Shown in pieces: positions 1 to 13,033 of a stretch of 64,000 nucleotides of DNA. The notes under the pieces are model-generated. The model was not told where the DNA came from. It worked only from the letters and a program-made list of their open reading frames with translations, and did not search any database. Position 1 is the stretch's first letter, and every line of letters begins with the position of its first letter. The DNA comes from Vespula vulgaris (lineage: Eukaryota; Arthropoda; Insecta; Hymenoptera; Vespidae): NCBI RefSeq assembly GCF_905475345.1, contig NC_066602.1, positions 2,305,814 to 2,369,813 on the forward strand, written 5' to 3'. The translations under genes and the position numbers were made by a program.

Positions 1-150
1 ATCCCTCGTTTTACTCACTCTCTTGAGACGATACATAGAAGCTTTCCTCTTCTTCTTCTTCTTTCTTCTCCTCATCCTCTTATTACTAAGATTTCCACTT
101 GCTTCTACTTCATGTCGTTTTCATCAAACGAATCGAGTTTGTAAAGAGAG

Positions 151-153
<3 letters not shown>

Positions 154-203
<50 letters not shown>
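154..203. repeat. (GA)n microsatellite
   Basis: About 50 bp of AG dinucleotides with one GATA interruption. Confidence 0.9.
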
Positions 204-596
204 AATGAACACGTTTAACGACTAAAACTGTTGAGTTGCAAATGTATCATTAACTGTCTCAAAATGTGTCTCAATGTGTTTCGTATATTCAATCTGAATA
301 ATCTTTTTGCTTTATATCTGTCTTATTTTACTCACTCTCTCTCTCTTTCTCTTTCTTTCTTTCTGTCTATCTCTCGTTTTAATATTTTTGATTAAAGACG
401 AAGTTCATTGATATAAATTTTCATATAATATCTACTGCTGAAAATAATCGCGATGTTAATAAAATATTATTTATCTCTCGATTTAGTATAAAAATTAAAA
501 AAGAAGGAAGAGTTGAAAATGAAGTCTTTCATATACAAATCGATAATCAAACGTCAAACGTAGAGTGAAAGTTCATAGAAATACCTATTTCATATT

Positions 597-618
597 TTAT
601 ATATATATATACATACAT

Positions 619-651
<33 letters not shown>

Positions 652-652
652 G
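597..652. repeat. (TA)n/(TACA)n microsatellite
   Basis: TA run, two TACATACATA blocks, then TA again. Confidence 0.9.
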
Positions 653-1005
653 GGTATAGTCATCTCTACTCGTCAATTCTTATGCAGATCATCAGAAATA
701 GGAAGACCTCGAACTTTCGAACGGAGTTTGAAAGAGGAACGATCAAATTTTCTGAGGATTCTTTGCCTGTCTAAAAGTTGGTTCTCGCTCTAGCTCCGTT
801 GAAAGGAATCATAGTTATTCGATCGTGGAACGAACATAAAGAAGTCATCATCACCGAGTCCGAGTATGAAGTCCGATAGATGTACGATAGATTTACTACT
901 AGATACTAAATTTAAAAGGGTTTTTAAGATATCTCAATGTTTCAATTTAAAATAAAAAAAAATAAAATTCATCTTTTTTATATACATATATATGTATATA
1001 TATAT

Positions 1006-1030
1006 ATGGATCATTTATTTTGAAAGTGGT
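1006..1030 (+). repeat. Left terminal inverted repeat of the 1.0-1.7 kb element
   Basis: This is a 25-bp arm starting ATGGATCATTTATTTTGAAA; it pairs with 1689-1713 with two mismatches. Confidence 0.65.
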
Positions 1031-1457
1031 CCATTTTTTTTGAAAAAATGAAATATCAAATAACTCTTGATTAATTTAATATAAACTTTTTATTTATAAC
1101 TTAGTTAATATCTAATATCTTAAAAATTATCAATGCTTAGTTCAATTTCAAATTAGCCAATAAAAGAAATTGCATAGCGATTAATTATGAAACTGGTGTA
1201 TGTCCAATTTTCATGGACACAGGGATCATTATATTAAATTTAACAATATATAAATATAATTTAACAATATTAAATATAATTAATTTCAATTATTAATAAA
1301 AAATATTACTCCAATTTTATTTCTTGTCATCATTCGTAAACAAGATTGGATCTATACAAAATATATTTCTAGTGATATTTAACTTTTTATAATAGAAATT
1401 AAATGATTTTTACAATCGACTAATTATGAGATTAGGTATAAGTCCATTTACAACCCG

Positions 1458-1459
<2 letters not shown>

Positions 1460-1520
<61 letters not shown>
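1460..1520. repeat. (AT)n microsatellite inside the 1.0-1.7 kb element
   Basis: About 30 perfect AT units. Confidence 0.9.
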
Positions 1521-1522
<2 letters not shown>

Positions 1523-1688
1523 CTAGTTAAATTTGCCTAAAAGAAATTTATATAATCAAATTACATATTGATAAATTAATAGAAATATTATCTATTATTA
1601 ATAGAATAGACTATATTTAATTTATATTTTTTAATTGACTAATATACTAACTTTTTAATTTTCTCGAAACAACACAAAATGGACTTGC

Positions 1689-1713
1689 ACCAATTTCAAA
1701 ATAAACGATCCAT
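1689..1713 (-). repeat. Right terminal inverted repeat of the 1.0-1.7 kb element
   Basis: This is a 25-bp arm ending CAAAATAAACGATCCAT, the inverse of the left arm. It is followed directly by a TA repeat. Confidence 0.65.
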
Positions 1714-1719
1714 ATATAT

Positions 1720-1759
<40 letters not shown>

Positions 1760-4558
1760 TCTCTCTGTCTTATTCTCTAATATTCTCCAAAGTTAATGAT
1801 TACGAACTTGGTTGAGATTTGTTTGTCACGGGATCGGTAGTAACAAACGTAAACCATGTTCGAATCGCTCAAATTATTTCCAGAACTGTTGGATAATTAA
1901 GAAAGTTTTGCTTGAAAACAATTAGTACTGACTCGGCTAGCTTTCTCCGAGACTCAGGACTGCTTTGCCAAGTTGATGTTAGGAACAAGAAGAGTCACTG
2001 TTCCAAATACTGTTCTCTATCTTGTCTATCTATTTTTATCTTTCTTTCATTAAAAGATCAATTACTAGATTGATACAAAGGACAATAGACATAAATGACA
2101 ACGATCGACAATCGAAAAAAAAATTTTTTTTTTTCTTTTTTTAAATTCTATTCGATACAAAACTATCGAGTTCTTGTCTTTGTAATCGTTCGAAAATATT
2201 TAATAAAATATTTGTTTCATTCTCTTATACTTGAACGTTTATAACGTCGAAAACATCGTTGCGATCTTATTGTGAAATCGAAACTTTGACGTTTCGGATA
2301 TTCAAATGATATCATTCGAAACATCGAAAGCACTTGTGTATTGATAATACTACATGCTGTTAGTTCCACATAAGATATACGTGAGAAACGTCAAAGCCAG
2401 AAGATACTTTCTATCCTATCAAAATTTACTTTTGACCAGAATATTATATATTCCTATATATACACACACACACATACAAATATATATATATAGAATTGTA
2501 GAATAATATTGTATAATTCTATAACTCTGTTTTATTATTTATCATTTATTAATTATTATTACACAACTTTATTCGATTATTTGATTATTATATTATTTTC
2601 TATAATTCACAAAAAGACACAGTTCTATAATTATTGTTAAATCATTAATTTACGATTTTTATATCTACGAGAAAAAATTATTTTCGATCTTAAATAAAAA
2701 TGATTTCTAATAAAGTATTTTTAAGGAGACAAGTAAACAAAAGGGTATTCATATTTATTATGGCATTTGAACGTCTACGAAAGATAAACGTTCATAATAA
2801 AGGAGCACTATGTTAGACGAAATATATGTATGTACGTAGGTGGGTACGATATATGTAGTTTAATAGAGTCGTTCGATAAAATATAGTGCGACGTCGTTAT
2901 CGTTAGGAAAATTCTCAGATTTATATTCTCATAATATATAGTAGAATATATCAGTATATAATACGTAATATGTGACACAGTTGATACGATGACATCAGGA
3001 TCGAGAGATCTTGGCTTTTTGTTGACGATAAAAAGAGATTCTCTCGACATTGATATCAACGAAAGCTAAAGAGATTTATTATTTTTCCATTAGTCTTTCA
3101 TCCCCTTGTCAACCCTCGAAACATCCTTTAATCTATCTGTTTCGATTAAAATTAGATTATATACTCGAAAATTAAGTCAAATGTTGCATTATAAAATTCT
3201 CTTCATCGAATAATAATTATCATTTAGATCGATGATATCAAGTACGTTTCTATAAATTTATATTTTCATTAGATAAATGTGTTTTATTGGATAATTATTT
3301 TTCATTGGTAAGAGAAACAGAGGAAAGGGAAAAATGATAAAGAAGATATCTTTTTTCTTTGAATAAAATATAAAATATATATATTTCATATTTATATCTA
3401 TAGATCATATATATTGTTTCAAAATAAAAATTCCACTTTCTTATTTCTCTTCCTAGTTCAGTCTCTCGAGATTTTCGATATTCCAAAATATCGTGATAGG
3501 TTTGAACGCTCACGAGTCTCGATATAAATCCTGATCTAGAAAATTTTTTTTTTTTCGATATAAAATACAATACACAAGTTTCTTTTCTCCCCTTTTAGAT
3601 TTTCCGACTGAGATAAAAATAGTAATGTATAGGTATGAGATGTGTACGTGTGAGATGTGTATACGTCGATTCAAGAATCGTGAATCTTTAGAGGGGGACC
3701 AAGCTTAAAAGAAATATTCTAAATAGATCCCTTGCGAATAGAAATCATAGTTTTCACTTATATCTTTTTATATGCTTCGTGTTGGGTATATATTTCACGC
3801 AGATAACAAAAAAGAAAAAAAAAAAAAAGAAAATCCCTTAAACAAATCGATAAAGAAATAAAAGGGTCGAAAGGAATTCGAAAGAAATATTTCGTTCGAA
3901 AGATTGAAAATAAAATAAATCGGAATAAATAAATAAATGTATATATATATATATATAAAATATGGAATTTAAAAAACGTTTGATATCGTTTTTTTATCGA
4001 GGAATCGACAAAAAAAAAAAGAAAAGAAAAGAAAAGAATAAAAGGAGTAAAAGGCACGCGTCGTCGTCAGAAGCTGCTCCTTTTATCGTTTTGCATTCTT
4101 CTAACGATTTTCAAAAGAAATATAATGTCAAAAGTAAAGAATAGAATAAAGTAAATGCATACATTGGGTATTCTCGACTCTAGTTGCACTATGCAGATAG
4201 ATAAAAATGCATTCATGGTCATATTATTAAATTCTTATCGTTTCGCTCGAGCGATTTGAAGCTCATTGCTATCTGTCCCTTTCTTTCTCTCACTCTCTCT
4301 TTCTTTTTTTTCTTGAAAATGTGGATAGAAAGAAGAAGAATGGTTGACGGTATGCTAAAAGGAAAGAAAGAGGGAGAAGGAGAGGAAATCTGTTATATCG
4401 TCTGTCTCTTTCTAACTTACCATGTATTCTTCCCACACGTTTCTACTCTTTCTCTGCGTTTCCTTCCAAATATCGCGAAACTCCGTACCTTCTTCGAGAC
4501 CTTTCTTCCTTTTTTCGTTCCATCTCTGCTTTTTTCTATTTTTCTCTATTTCTATCTT

Positions 4559-4560
<2 letters not shown>

Positions 4561-4603
<43 letters not shown>
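4561..4603. repeat. (TC)n microsatellite
   Basis: About 40 bp of TC with one TTTC break. Confidence 0.9.
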
Positions 4604-4605
<2 letters not shown>

Positions 4606-5454
4606 CTTTCTCTGTCTTTCTGTCTCTGTCTGTTTCTCTATTCCTTTCTTGAAGCTTTCCTCAAACGACAGCGTCACGGAGTTATTGCCGACGTTTTTAT
4701 TGCACAAGTTATTGCGTATATCAGGACCTTACTTCGGCGGCCAACAAAAATTCCTCTTGTTATTTTTGAAGAAAAAGATACATAGGTAGACGTAGAGAAT
4801 AGCAGGAGAGAACGCTAGATCTTTCTCAAAATATATTTTGAATATCAGAGAGATGAATTCTTTTAGTTTCTTGTATTCTTGAAAGAAAAAAAAAAAAAAG
4901 AATCTTTACAATTTTTTAATATCGAATAAAACGAAATATATATGTACATATATGATATATAGTAAAATATAAAATAAAATATATATTGAATAAAACATAT
5001 ACATATCCAATATCTTCTTTAAATAATATTAATACATACATATAATTATTTCATATTTCTTCTTTCAGGTTCAATAGAGTTCATCAAATTTCCTTAGTAC
5101 ATACATCTCAATAAAGATCATCGATCAAAATTGACGTTAATGTAAGTAATACAATTTTTATAAGTAACTTTTTTATATTAGAAATACCGAATAGGGAGTT
5201 ACTGGTTAAGAGCTTACACCTTACTTAACCTGTAACAGATACAATTTTTGATAGATCGTATCCAATAGATCGATCACAGCTCGGTGGTAAAGATCCTTTA
5301 TCGTCGGAAGAAACAAAGGGATTCGACCTCGATCGGAAAAGTAAATCGAAGCGTGAATCGTACGCTTCGTGAAGCGTAATAAATCGCTTACTCTTTAGTG
5401 AACGTGGCCTAGTCCTCGTATATGTCTTCTTTTTTTTCTTTTTTATTCTTTTTT

Positions 5455-5491
<37 letters not shown>

Positions 5492-6610
5492 TTCTTTTTT
5501 TTTATTTCTTTCCCTTTCTCACCGATATCTTGAAAGCAAACGTTTTTATTTTATTTTTCATTTTTTCCTTTCATCCTTTTTATTTGTCCTATTTCTTTAT
5601 TTCTTTTCTTTTCTTTTCTTTCTTTTTTGTTTCTTTCTTTTTTTCTTTCTTTCTTTTCTCTTTTCTTCAAACGATCTCGATCCTTTTCAAGAGCTACTTA
5701 TTTCGAAATTACTTTCCTTTCCCATTCTCTTTTTCTTTCTCTCTTTATCTTTCTCTATAACGCGAGTACGTCAACTGATTTCAATTTGAATCAGTTGAGT
5801 TTGTTTAGTAAAAATTTCGATTTGTCCTTCAACCACGCCATCCATCCCTTTCTTCATCGAATCTCGAAAAGTAGAGGGAGATTTTTAAGCTTGTTCTATT
5901 TTTCTCTCGGATATCTTTTATCTCGGAATTCTTCCTTCCGAGAGACGGGAGATATAGATCGTATGGAGTATGTATTGTTAGTTGAAGGAGAGAACAGAAT
6001 TCGATTTGAATAGGCATGTAATAAGTACTTGAAACTGATGTCGATAAGGGCTTTTTTCGACAGCCGACAAGAATAGTATTGATATTGTCTGTCTCTCTTT
6101 CTCTCTCTCTCTCTTTCTTTTTTTGAGATGAGCATTTCGTTTTTCCTCAAATAGATTGATCCTTTATTTTTCTTTGTTGTTTTGAAATTATCCTTCTTTT
6201 ATAACGAAAAATATAGTAGAGTACTCTTGCATACACGTGCCTTTTCATTCATCGTTCATTTTTTTATTTATACATACATACATACTTATGTACTTATGTA
6301 AATAAGTATGTAAGTAAGTATGTATATTATTTCACAAAAAGTTGATGAATTAGTTTGCTTGAAATTATAACGTTCGAATTGAAATCACTGGACATTTTTC
6401 GGACACTTGAATGTCAAATTTTTAAAGCAAACATTGAAGCTTTCTTTTTAATTAATTTGCGAGTAATTTGTATAATAATGATACTAATAATAATAATAAT
6501 AATAATAATAATAGGATTATATTTAACATAAAGAAATTGAATGATTTTATATAATATCATTTTGCATAAAATGATTTTGTTTTATATTTAAATTCTATTT
6601 CGAATATATA

Positions 6611-6643
<33 letters not shown>

Positions 6644-6910
6644 ATAAAATTTAAGTAACAATTCCGTCAAACGAAATCATTTAAGTAGAAAGACGAGCGG
6701 GAGATTTGTAGGAAGCCGATAATCCTCTTTATGATTCACAAGGGAGTATTAGAGGGTTAGATGAAGCAGGGTTAGAGGTGCATAGGTCGTAAAAGGGTCT
6801 CGAGTCACAGCCAGGAAGACGACGCAACCCAGACGCTCATTACTCTTCCTTCGAGTCACGTTAGAATATTTGAATATGCTCGGCTTATCGTCGAGTTTTC
6901 CTTCCTCCTT

Positions 6911-6965
6911 CTCTTCTTCTTCGTCTTCTTCTTCTTCTTCTTCTTCTTCTTCTTCTTCTTCTTCT
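6911..6965. repeat. (CTT)n microsatellite
   Basis: About 17 CTT units with one CGT near the start. It reads as poly-Glu on the minus strand, the shadow behind an apparent 82-codon frame. Confidence 0.9.
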
Positions 6966-8037
6966 ATAGTGATAGGTGGGAGGAGTAAAGAGAACAACTC
7001 GTGAAGAAGGCGTAAAGGGTAGACAGATTTATGACAAACGATTTGTCTAAGAAAAGTTCTTCATCCTTTTATTCTTTTCCTCTCTCTTTCTCTCTCTCTC
7101 TCTCTTTCTCTGTCTGTCTAACATTCATCGTCCTTTTCCTACATATCTATCTCCTTTTTATCTTTTCCAGTTTCAATCGTAATGACGAATGCATCTCGAT
7201 ATAATCGTACAAAAATTGCAATACTATCTTTAATTTGTTTCTTTTTTTTTTTGTTTTGTTTCTTCACAATCAAAACTATTTAGATTATATCTATTTGGAT
7301 AAATCTAACAATAAACATCTTCAGAATAATCTATTTAGATAATATAATACTGTAACAATATGATATTGAAATGTTACAACGTATGAATAATTTTGATTCG
7401 AGAATCGATCGATCGATCATGAATCTTTTTCCAAATTCTTTCGTATGTAAGGAATAAAACGTAAACGATTGTTTACGCATCATAACGCGTTAAAGTATCT
7501 AATAGCTTATCTCTGACGTTGCTTCGAACTTTGTTTGTGTGTTTCGTGAGTCGTAATCCGAAGGTAAACACAAATCAGGTTGTCCAGGAAATTGTGCTTC
7601 GCTCAACAGACAGGTGTTTCCTGTTCGTACTACTCCTTGTCTCTCTAGTGACCGTCTAATCTCATCGACTTTGGCTATGTATATATTTAATTAACTTGAC
7701 TTAACATAACTTAACTCAATTTAACTTAACTTAAACCTCGACGTGACTTTCTTTCACTTAATGAAAGTTAACTTAGAAATTTAATCTCCTTTATTTCATC
7801 CTTTCAAACGAGAAGATTTTCTTTTCTTCTTTCTTTTTCTTTTTTTCTTTTTGTTTCTTCTTTCCATCAAATAGATATACAATTTTTTTCTATGGATAAT
7901 AAATTTCATCTTGGGTTATCGAACGATTATAAGGATGATGATAAACGAAAGGAAATACGAGAGAGTATCTCATTATAATTCCTACGATATGCAGAGACGG
8001 TGCTAAGCGATTCTAATTAAGTGAAATCGAGCGTAGA

Positions 8038-8060
8038 AAGGTACACCATTGGTGTACCTT
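8038..8060. repeat. Perfect 11-bp inverted repeat
   Basis: AAGGTACACCA, one T, then TGGTGTACCTT form a perfect palindrome with a 1-nt centre. AGCG and CGCT further out extend it imperfectly. It could be a dimeric factor site or a palindromic remnant. Confidence 0.5.
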
Positions 8061-8149
8061 AAATTAAACGCTTTCTAACGACAGATTTCTCTCTATCTAT
8101 CTCATCCTTTCTCTCTCTCTCTCTTTTTTTATCCAATAGATATAAGGAA

Positions 8150-8152
<3 letters not shown>

Positions 8153-8205
<53 letters not shown>

Positions 8206-8218
8206 AAGAAAGAAAGTA
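8153..8218. repeat. (AG)n followed by (AAAG)n
   Basis: About 24 AG units, then four AAAG units. Confidence 0.9.
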
Positions 8219-9589
8219 AAAAATAGGAAGATAATATTTTTTTGTAAAAAACATTTGCAAGCGTATAATACAAACGATATAATACTATTCTAATTACTAT
8301 ACTCCCTTGTCTCGTTAATCGAGCTTAATTATTCATGTATCTATTATTTCCGTATACGCGCGTGCAAATTTTCACGGGTATTAGACGCGATTACTAATGA
8401 CGGTTGTACACGTTTTAGCGGTCGGTGTACGGTATAATACGGCCAATCAAGATGAAAGTGCATATTATGTATAACATTGTTCGGAGTTAACTGACTGGTT
8501 CATTCGGTATAATTATCTATCTATAGGAAATCCCTCTTGTAAATTTGTAATTCAATCATTTTAGAATATTCGAGTAAGTAATAGGGAGTTCGATCAGATA
8601 GCTTTTAAAAAATCTTTGTTATTAACGAAATTAACGGAAGCTGCTATCAAATTGAAGTTTTCCGAACTAATTTACTTTATTAAGACGTTTCTGAAGTTCG
8701 AACTATGTTTCAAACTACTCCGATGAAATTCCTTAATGTAGATGAGCTTCCCTTAACGTGACCAAAACTATGTACGTTATTTAGATCGAGAAAATTCGAT
8801 TTTCTCTTCGTTAGCAATAGGTCCAATGAAATTCTTGTGGGTCTCTAATTAACGTTATGGTCTAACGAAAAGTGAGTAATTTTAACGGGGAAATTTTCTA
8901 CTTCCGGTAACGAGAACGTTAACGTTTGGAAACGAACAAATTCCATTTAAAAGCATATCCTTCTTCCCACATGTTCACGGTACAACGAATTCCTATTCAC
9001 AGTTAACAATGAGTATGCCATTATCATTGAGTTCGCTAGATTTAATCTTCTGATAAATCGCGTATGTACCTATATATATATATATATATATGCATGTATG
9101 TGTGTGTGTGTATATAGAATATGTGTATATAGAAGGGTAATTCGATGGGGAAATGTCGTGACGGGGTCCTCGCGTTACGTTGAAGATTATCGTAGCTCAA
9201 ATATTTCCGATAAGTCGGTCGCACTCGCGAACATCCTTTGTGCATGGCTAAGTAGCTATAATTCAGCCTACGAGCTACATCAGTCGGCAATATCCAAGGT
9301 AATAAATTAAATCAGAGAAGATAATCCAGCTGAGTCTCTCTCGGTGTGTCTCTCTGTTCTAGGGGGTATCTATAAGGCCTTGGTCCGTAGCCAATGTCAT
9401 AATGGAAGCCTGTAGTATCATCTAGGTAGAGTAACACCTATGAGTAATCTGCTTTATGCGAGATCTCCTTTCAGAGACTGCATCTCGATCCCTTTGTCCT
9501 ATTCTGCTCTCTCTCTCTCTCTCTCTTTCTCTCTTTCTCTCTCACTCTTTTTTCCTACGTAGTAGCTTGTATCGATTTCTCTACTATTC

Positions 9590-9594
<5 letters not shown>

Positions 9595-9632
<38 letters not shown>

Positions 9633-9652
9633 TCTCTTTCTCTTTCTCTCTC
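9595..9652. repeat. (TC)n/(TTTCTC)n microsatellite
   Basis: TC run, then four TTTCTC hexamers. Confidence 0.9.
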
Positions 9653-10441
9653 ATCTGTTGTGGTTCGTACGATTTGGCATCTTTCTCGAGCAAGAACAGA
9701 AACTCGTGTTTTCTCCTATACCTGCTCTATCTCTTTCTCTCTCTTTCTCAACATCGACACGCGTTTACAGTTGAATTTCCATGTACACACACCGTATGTA
9801 GGATTTCAACCCAACTCTAAAATCTATGTCGTTGTTTCACCCGACTAAAGAGAATACATTACGTAGGCATCAAGCATGTGCGAGGGTATACGTTTTAGGC
9901 AAAGCTGGAGTAACACTGATTAGGAAAATTTACGGAAAATGCTTTCAGTCAAAACTAATTAAACCCGGGTAATCCTCTCCGCTCCGGATTTGAGGATACG
10001 ATCCTCTACTATCCCTAGTTTCACTGTTTTAGTTCAGAGGCTTTCGTTAAAAACGTTTTTCGATTTTATTCTCTCTCTCTCTCTTTCTCTCTCTCTTTCA
10101 GGATTTTACATGATTTATTAATTATTGGACAGTTTATATATCATTACGATCTGATATCAATGAACTTAGAAAATAGAAATAGAATCGATCTCGTTGATTC
10201 GAACACGAATGATATTACTTATGTAAAAGAAATGATTTTTTACAATAAAATAAGAAGAAAAGAACGGAAAAAGGGAGAACAAAAAACGGAAAACATGGGA
10301 ATAATTGAGCAGAGCTTTTAAAAAGCTTTAATATCATTAAGAGATATACAATTTGATTTTATCCGTTACGTAACTCGATCTATTTCGGATTTTCGATTGA
10401 ATCGACACAATCAGACGAAATAAATGAACATTCTCTGGTAG

Positions 10442-10445
<4 letters not shown>

Positions 10446-10490
<45 letters not shown>

Positions 10491-10502
10491 TTTTCTCTCT
10501 CT
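10446..10502. repeat. (CT)n microsatellite
   Basis: About 20 CT units, then TTTCTC variants. Confidence 0.9.
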
Positions 10503-10769
10503 CAAAAGTAGGTATGTAGGTACATACATAACTCGTATTACATCGACTCTCGTTTCAACGTCAACTATGCCGAGGGTGTTGAACGATTCTCGCAAAAATG
10601 TTCAGCGTGCCTTCGTTGAAAAAGCGCAGAACGTAGAAAAAGCGTGGAAACCGATCCGCTCTTGCGGAAATTCGAAATGAGAGCGTGTAAGATATCGTAT
10701 ACCAGAGATAACTACTACGATATCACGCGTATACTTCCAATAAAAAGTTTCGTCGCGAAATTCTTTCTC

Positions 10770-10806
<37 letters not shown>

Positions 10807-11249
10807 TTTTCTCTGTCTCTGTCTCTGTCTCTTTCTCGTTTTCTTTCTCTTTCTTTCTTAGTTCATAGCAAGCTGACTTATTCGTATATGGATCTCGTTT
10901 CATCTTACCTAGAAAAATCGACTCGTATCCTATCCTCTTTCTTCATATTTCTCCCCTAGCTTCTCTATCCCCAATCTCTATACTTCGGAAAAACTTTTTA
11001 ATTTCTCTTCTCAACCTGCAATACAAACTTTTCCTCTTTCCTTTAGTTCCCTCTCACTCTTTTCTTCTCCTCACCCACCTGTTCCTTCCCAACTATCCGA
11101 TTGCAAGATTTCTTTTATCGACGTTATCGTGTCGATCTTCTCGATCGACATAATGATACATGCATAATGTGTCATTTGTCATGATCTTGTTTTATCTTTG
11201 ACGAATAATTTTGTGTATCGTTAAGTCTGTCGTTTTCTTTTCTTTTTTT

Positions 11250-11775
11250 TTTTATATATATCTTATTCCTCTTATTAAACGCAAATCGAATTTTAATAAT
11301 TCTGTAGTTACTATTCTTGCATTTCATAAAATTTATTTAGTAATGCTGTATCGTTTATTATCAATTTCTTGTTGGATGCTTTTTTCTTCTTTCTTCTTTT
11401 TTTCATCTCCTTTCTTGTTCCTTTTGTTAAATACAAATTGCAATGATTCTGACATGCATCGTTTATTATCAATTTTTTTTTTGTTTTTTATTGTCTACCT
11501 CGTTCCTTTTATCAAATACAATGTTTAATAATTCTTTAATTAAATACAAATTGTAATAATTCTATATTATCGCCTATTATCAATTTCTTTTTTACCTTTT
11601 TTTTTTATATCTTTTTATATCGTTCTTATTAAATTGTTAATAATTCTTTCATGTTAAATATAAATTTTAATAATCCTATCTATTGTCTATTATCAATTTA
11701 TTCTCAGCTTGTTTTTTCTTTTTTTTTTTATATTGTCTCTTGCTCCTTTTGTTAAACATCTATATACTCAGTAAG
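11250..11775. repeat. Degenerate T-rich tandem repeat, unit about 85-160 bp
   Basis: About five units share the order CGTTCCTTTTGTTAAATAC, AAATTGTAATAATTCT, TCGTTTATTATCAATTTCTT and then a variable poly-T/TTC run. They start near 11256, 11415, 11500, 11619 and 11737. Unit length varies mainly through the T-run. No coding sense was seen. Confidence 0.6.
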
Positions 11776-12138
11776 ATATTATTAATTTCTAATTTGAAAC
11801 GTTTTAATCAAGCTATCGGAAAGATCTATTTCAGTGACCTCGTGTCGCAACCAGCCGTGGTCTAGCTCGACGATTATGGAACGTTCGAATTCGTCGAGCT
11901 CGTAATAACGAGCATTAATCTCTTTCCATGGCGAATTTCTAACGCGTCGCTTCGCGTCGTTAAACTTTTCGCTCGACTCCCTTTCTCTCTCTGTCTCTCT
12001 CTCTTTTTTTTTCTCTCTCTTCCTCATGCCGGACACCGAAGATTTATTTTGTTTTCGGGCCCTAGTAATGTCTTATAAAGTATAACGAAGCGAAGAAGAA
12101 AAATGAAAGAAATAAAAGAGAATACCTGAGTTCAATTC

Positions 12139-12230
12139 ATTTTTATTATTATTATTATTAGTATTTATTAGTATTTCTCTTTAGTATTATTATTATTATT
12201 ATTATTATTATAATTATTATTATATTTTCT
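12139..12230. repeat. (ATT)n microsatellite, interrupted
   Basis: Two ATT runs separated by AGTATT units. Confidence 0.85.
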
Positions 12231-12754
12231 CTTTATTTCCTTTTTTTCATTTTTCCTTTTTTTATCTCGAACGAACTAAAAGCTCTAATATTTTCTTTAA
12301 AGTCCTTTTTGTCAAAGCTTTTGGAAAAGCAACTTTAGATATCTTTCGACGGCAGAATCGTTGATCAAAGGTCGTGAAATATTGTATCTTACAGAGAAGG
12401 AGAGACAAACAAAAAGGAAAGAATGAAAAAAAGAGAAAAGGAGAGACGGAGTATGACAAAATTGGTTTAAAAAAAAGTGTTTATTTATTTATCAAAGACG
12501 TATGTACATACGTACATATATCTACTTACTTTCTAACATTTATTTCTCTCTTTATTTTCATCTTCGATATCTCGATTATACACGTATGCATGTAAATGAC
12601 AACCAAATACGATTTCATATTTCTTTCATCGAACAGAATTAATATCGATAGCCAATCGATTATTATTAATCAATAACACTGATTTATACGGTCCCACGAA
12701 TCATATTACGTTAACTACATTACACTTCTGTGTCAGTTATCTATTCTCTCTCTT

Positions 12755-12792
<38 letters not shown>

Positions 12793-13002
12793 ATCCATTA
12801 GAATTGTTTGCTAGAATTTAGTTAATTCATTCCAACGAGAAAATATAACAATGAATCGAAAGAGGAATAGAAAAAAATATTTCTTTGATATCATATAAAA
12901 ATAAATAAAAATTATGTATAAATATATAAAACAAAATATATATATATATATATTTCTACGATAAAGATATTCTTCGATCAATTTTTTACACATTTAATTA
13001 CC

Positions 13003-13033
<31 letters not shown>

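Larger units (their letters stand above)
1006..1713. mobile_element. Non-autonomous DNA transposon-like element with terminal inverted repeats
   Basis: The left end 1006-1030 (ATGGATCATTTATTTTGAAA, then GTGGT) and the reverse complement of 1689-1713 (ATGGATCGTTTATTTTGAAA, then TTGGT) match at 23 of 25 positions. Both ends sit in TA repeats, so a TA target duplication is possible but cannot be proved. The 708-bp interior is very AT-rich with no transposase frame. It contains two further partial copies of the end motif in direct orientation (about 1186-1210 and 1425-1450; TATGAAACTGGTGTATGTCC and TATGAGATTAGGTATAAGTCC-like), plus a 60-bp (AT)n run at 1460-1520. The superfamily is not assignable from this copy alone. 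Confidence 0.6.
1714..8037. other. Gene-free AT-rich stretch
   Basis: I see no supportable gene. It holds TA tracts, poly-T/poly-A runs, TC tracts near 4.3, 5.4-5.75 and 7.08 kb, an ATA run at 6.48 kb, and a short TTAAC/CTTAA-like run at about 7690-7735. Open frames here are mostly translations of T/C-rich DNA. Confidence 0.6.
8219..11249. other. Gene-free stretch with less repetitive patches
   Basis: 8.2-9.05 kb is unusually free of long microsatellites. 9.12-9.31 kb is GC-richer and ends in a donor-like CAAGGTAATA, but has no clear acceptor or family. The rest is TC tracts and unique AT-rich DNA. Confidence 0.5.

Noticed and set aside
5422..6013. Two overlapping Phe/Ser-rich frames
   Set aside because: They translate T/C-rich DNA; the remaining piece has no recognisable domain.
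6270..6325. ATACTTATG/AAGTATGTA inverted repeat
   Set aside because: It arises from TACA/TATG simple repeats facing each other, with imperfect arms.
9456..9848. 130-codon Ser/Leu-rich frame
   Set aside because: Its core is a TC microsatellite, which has no stops in any frame.
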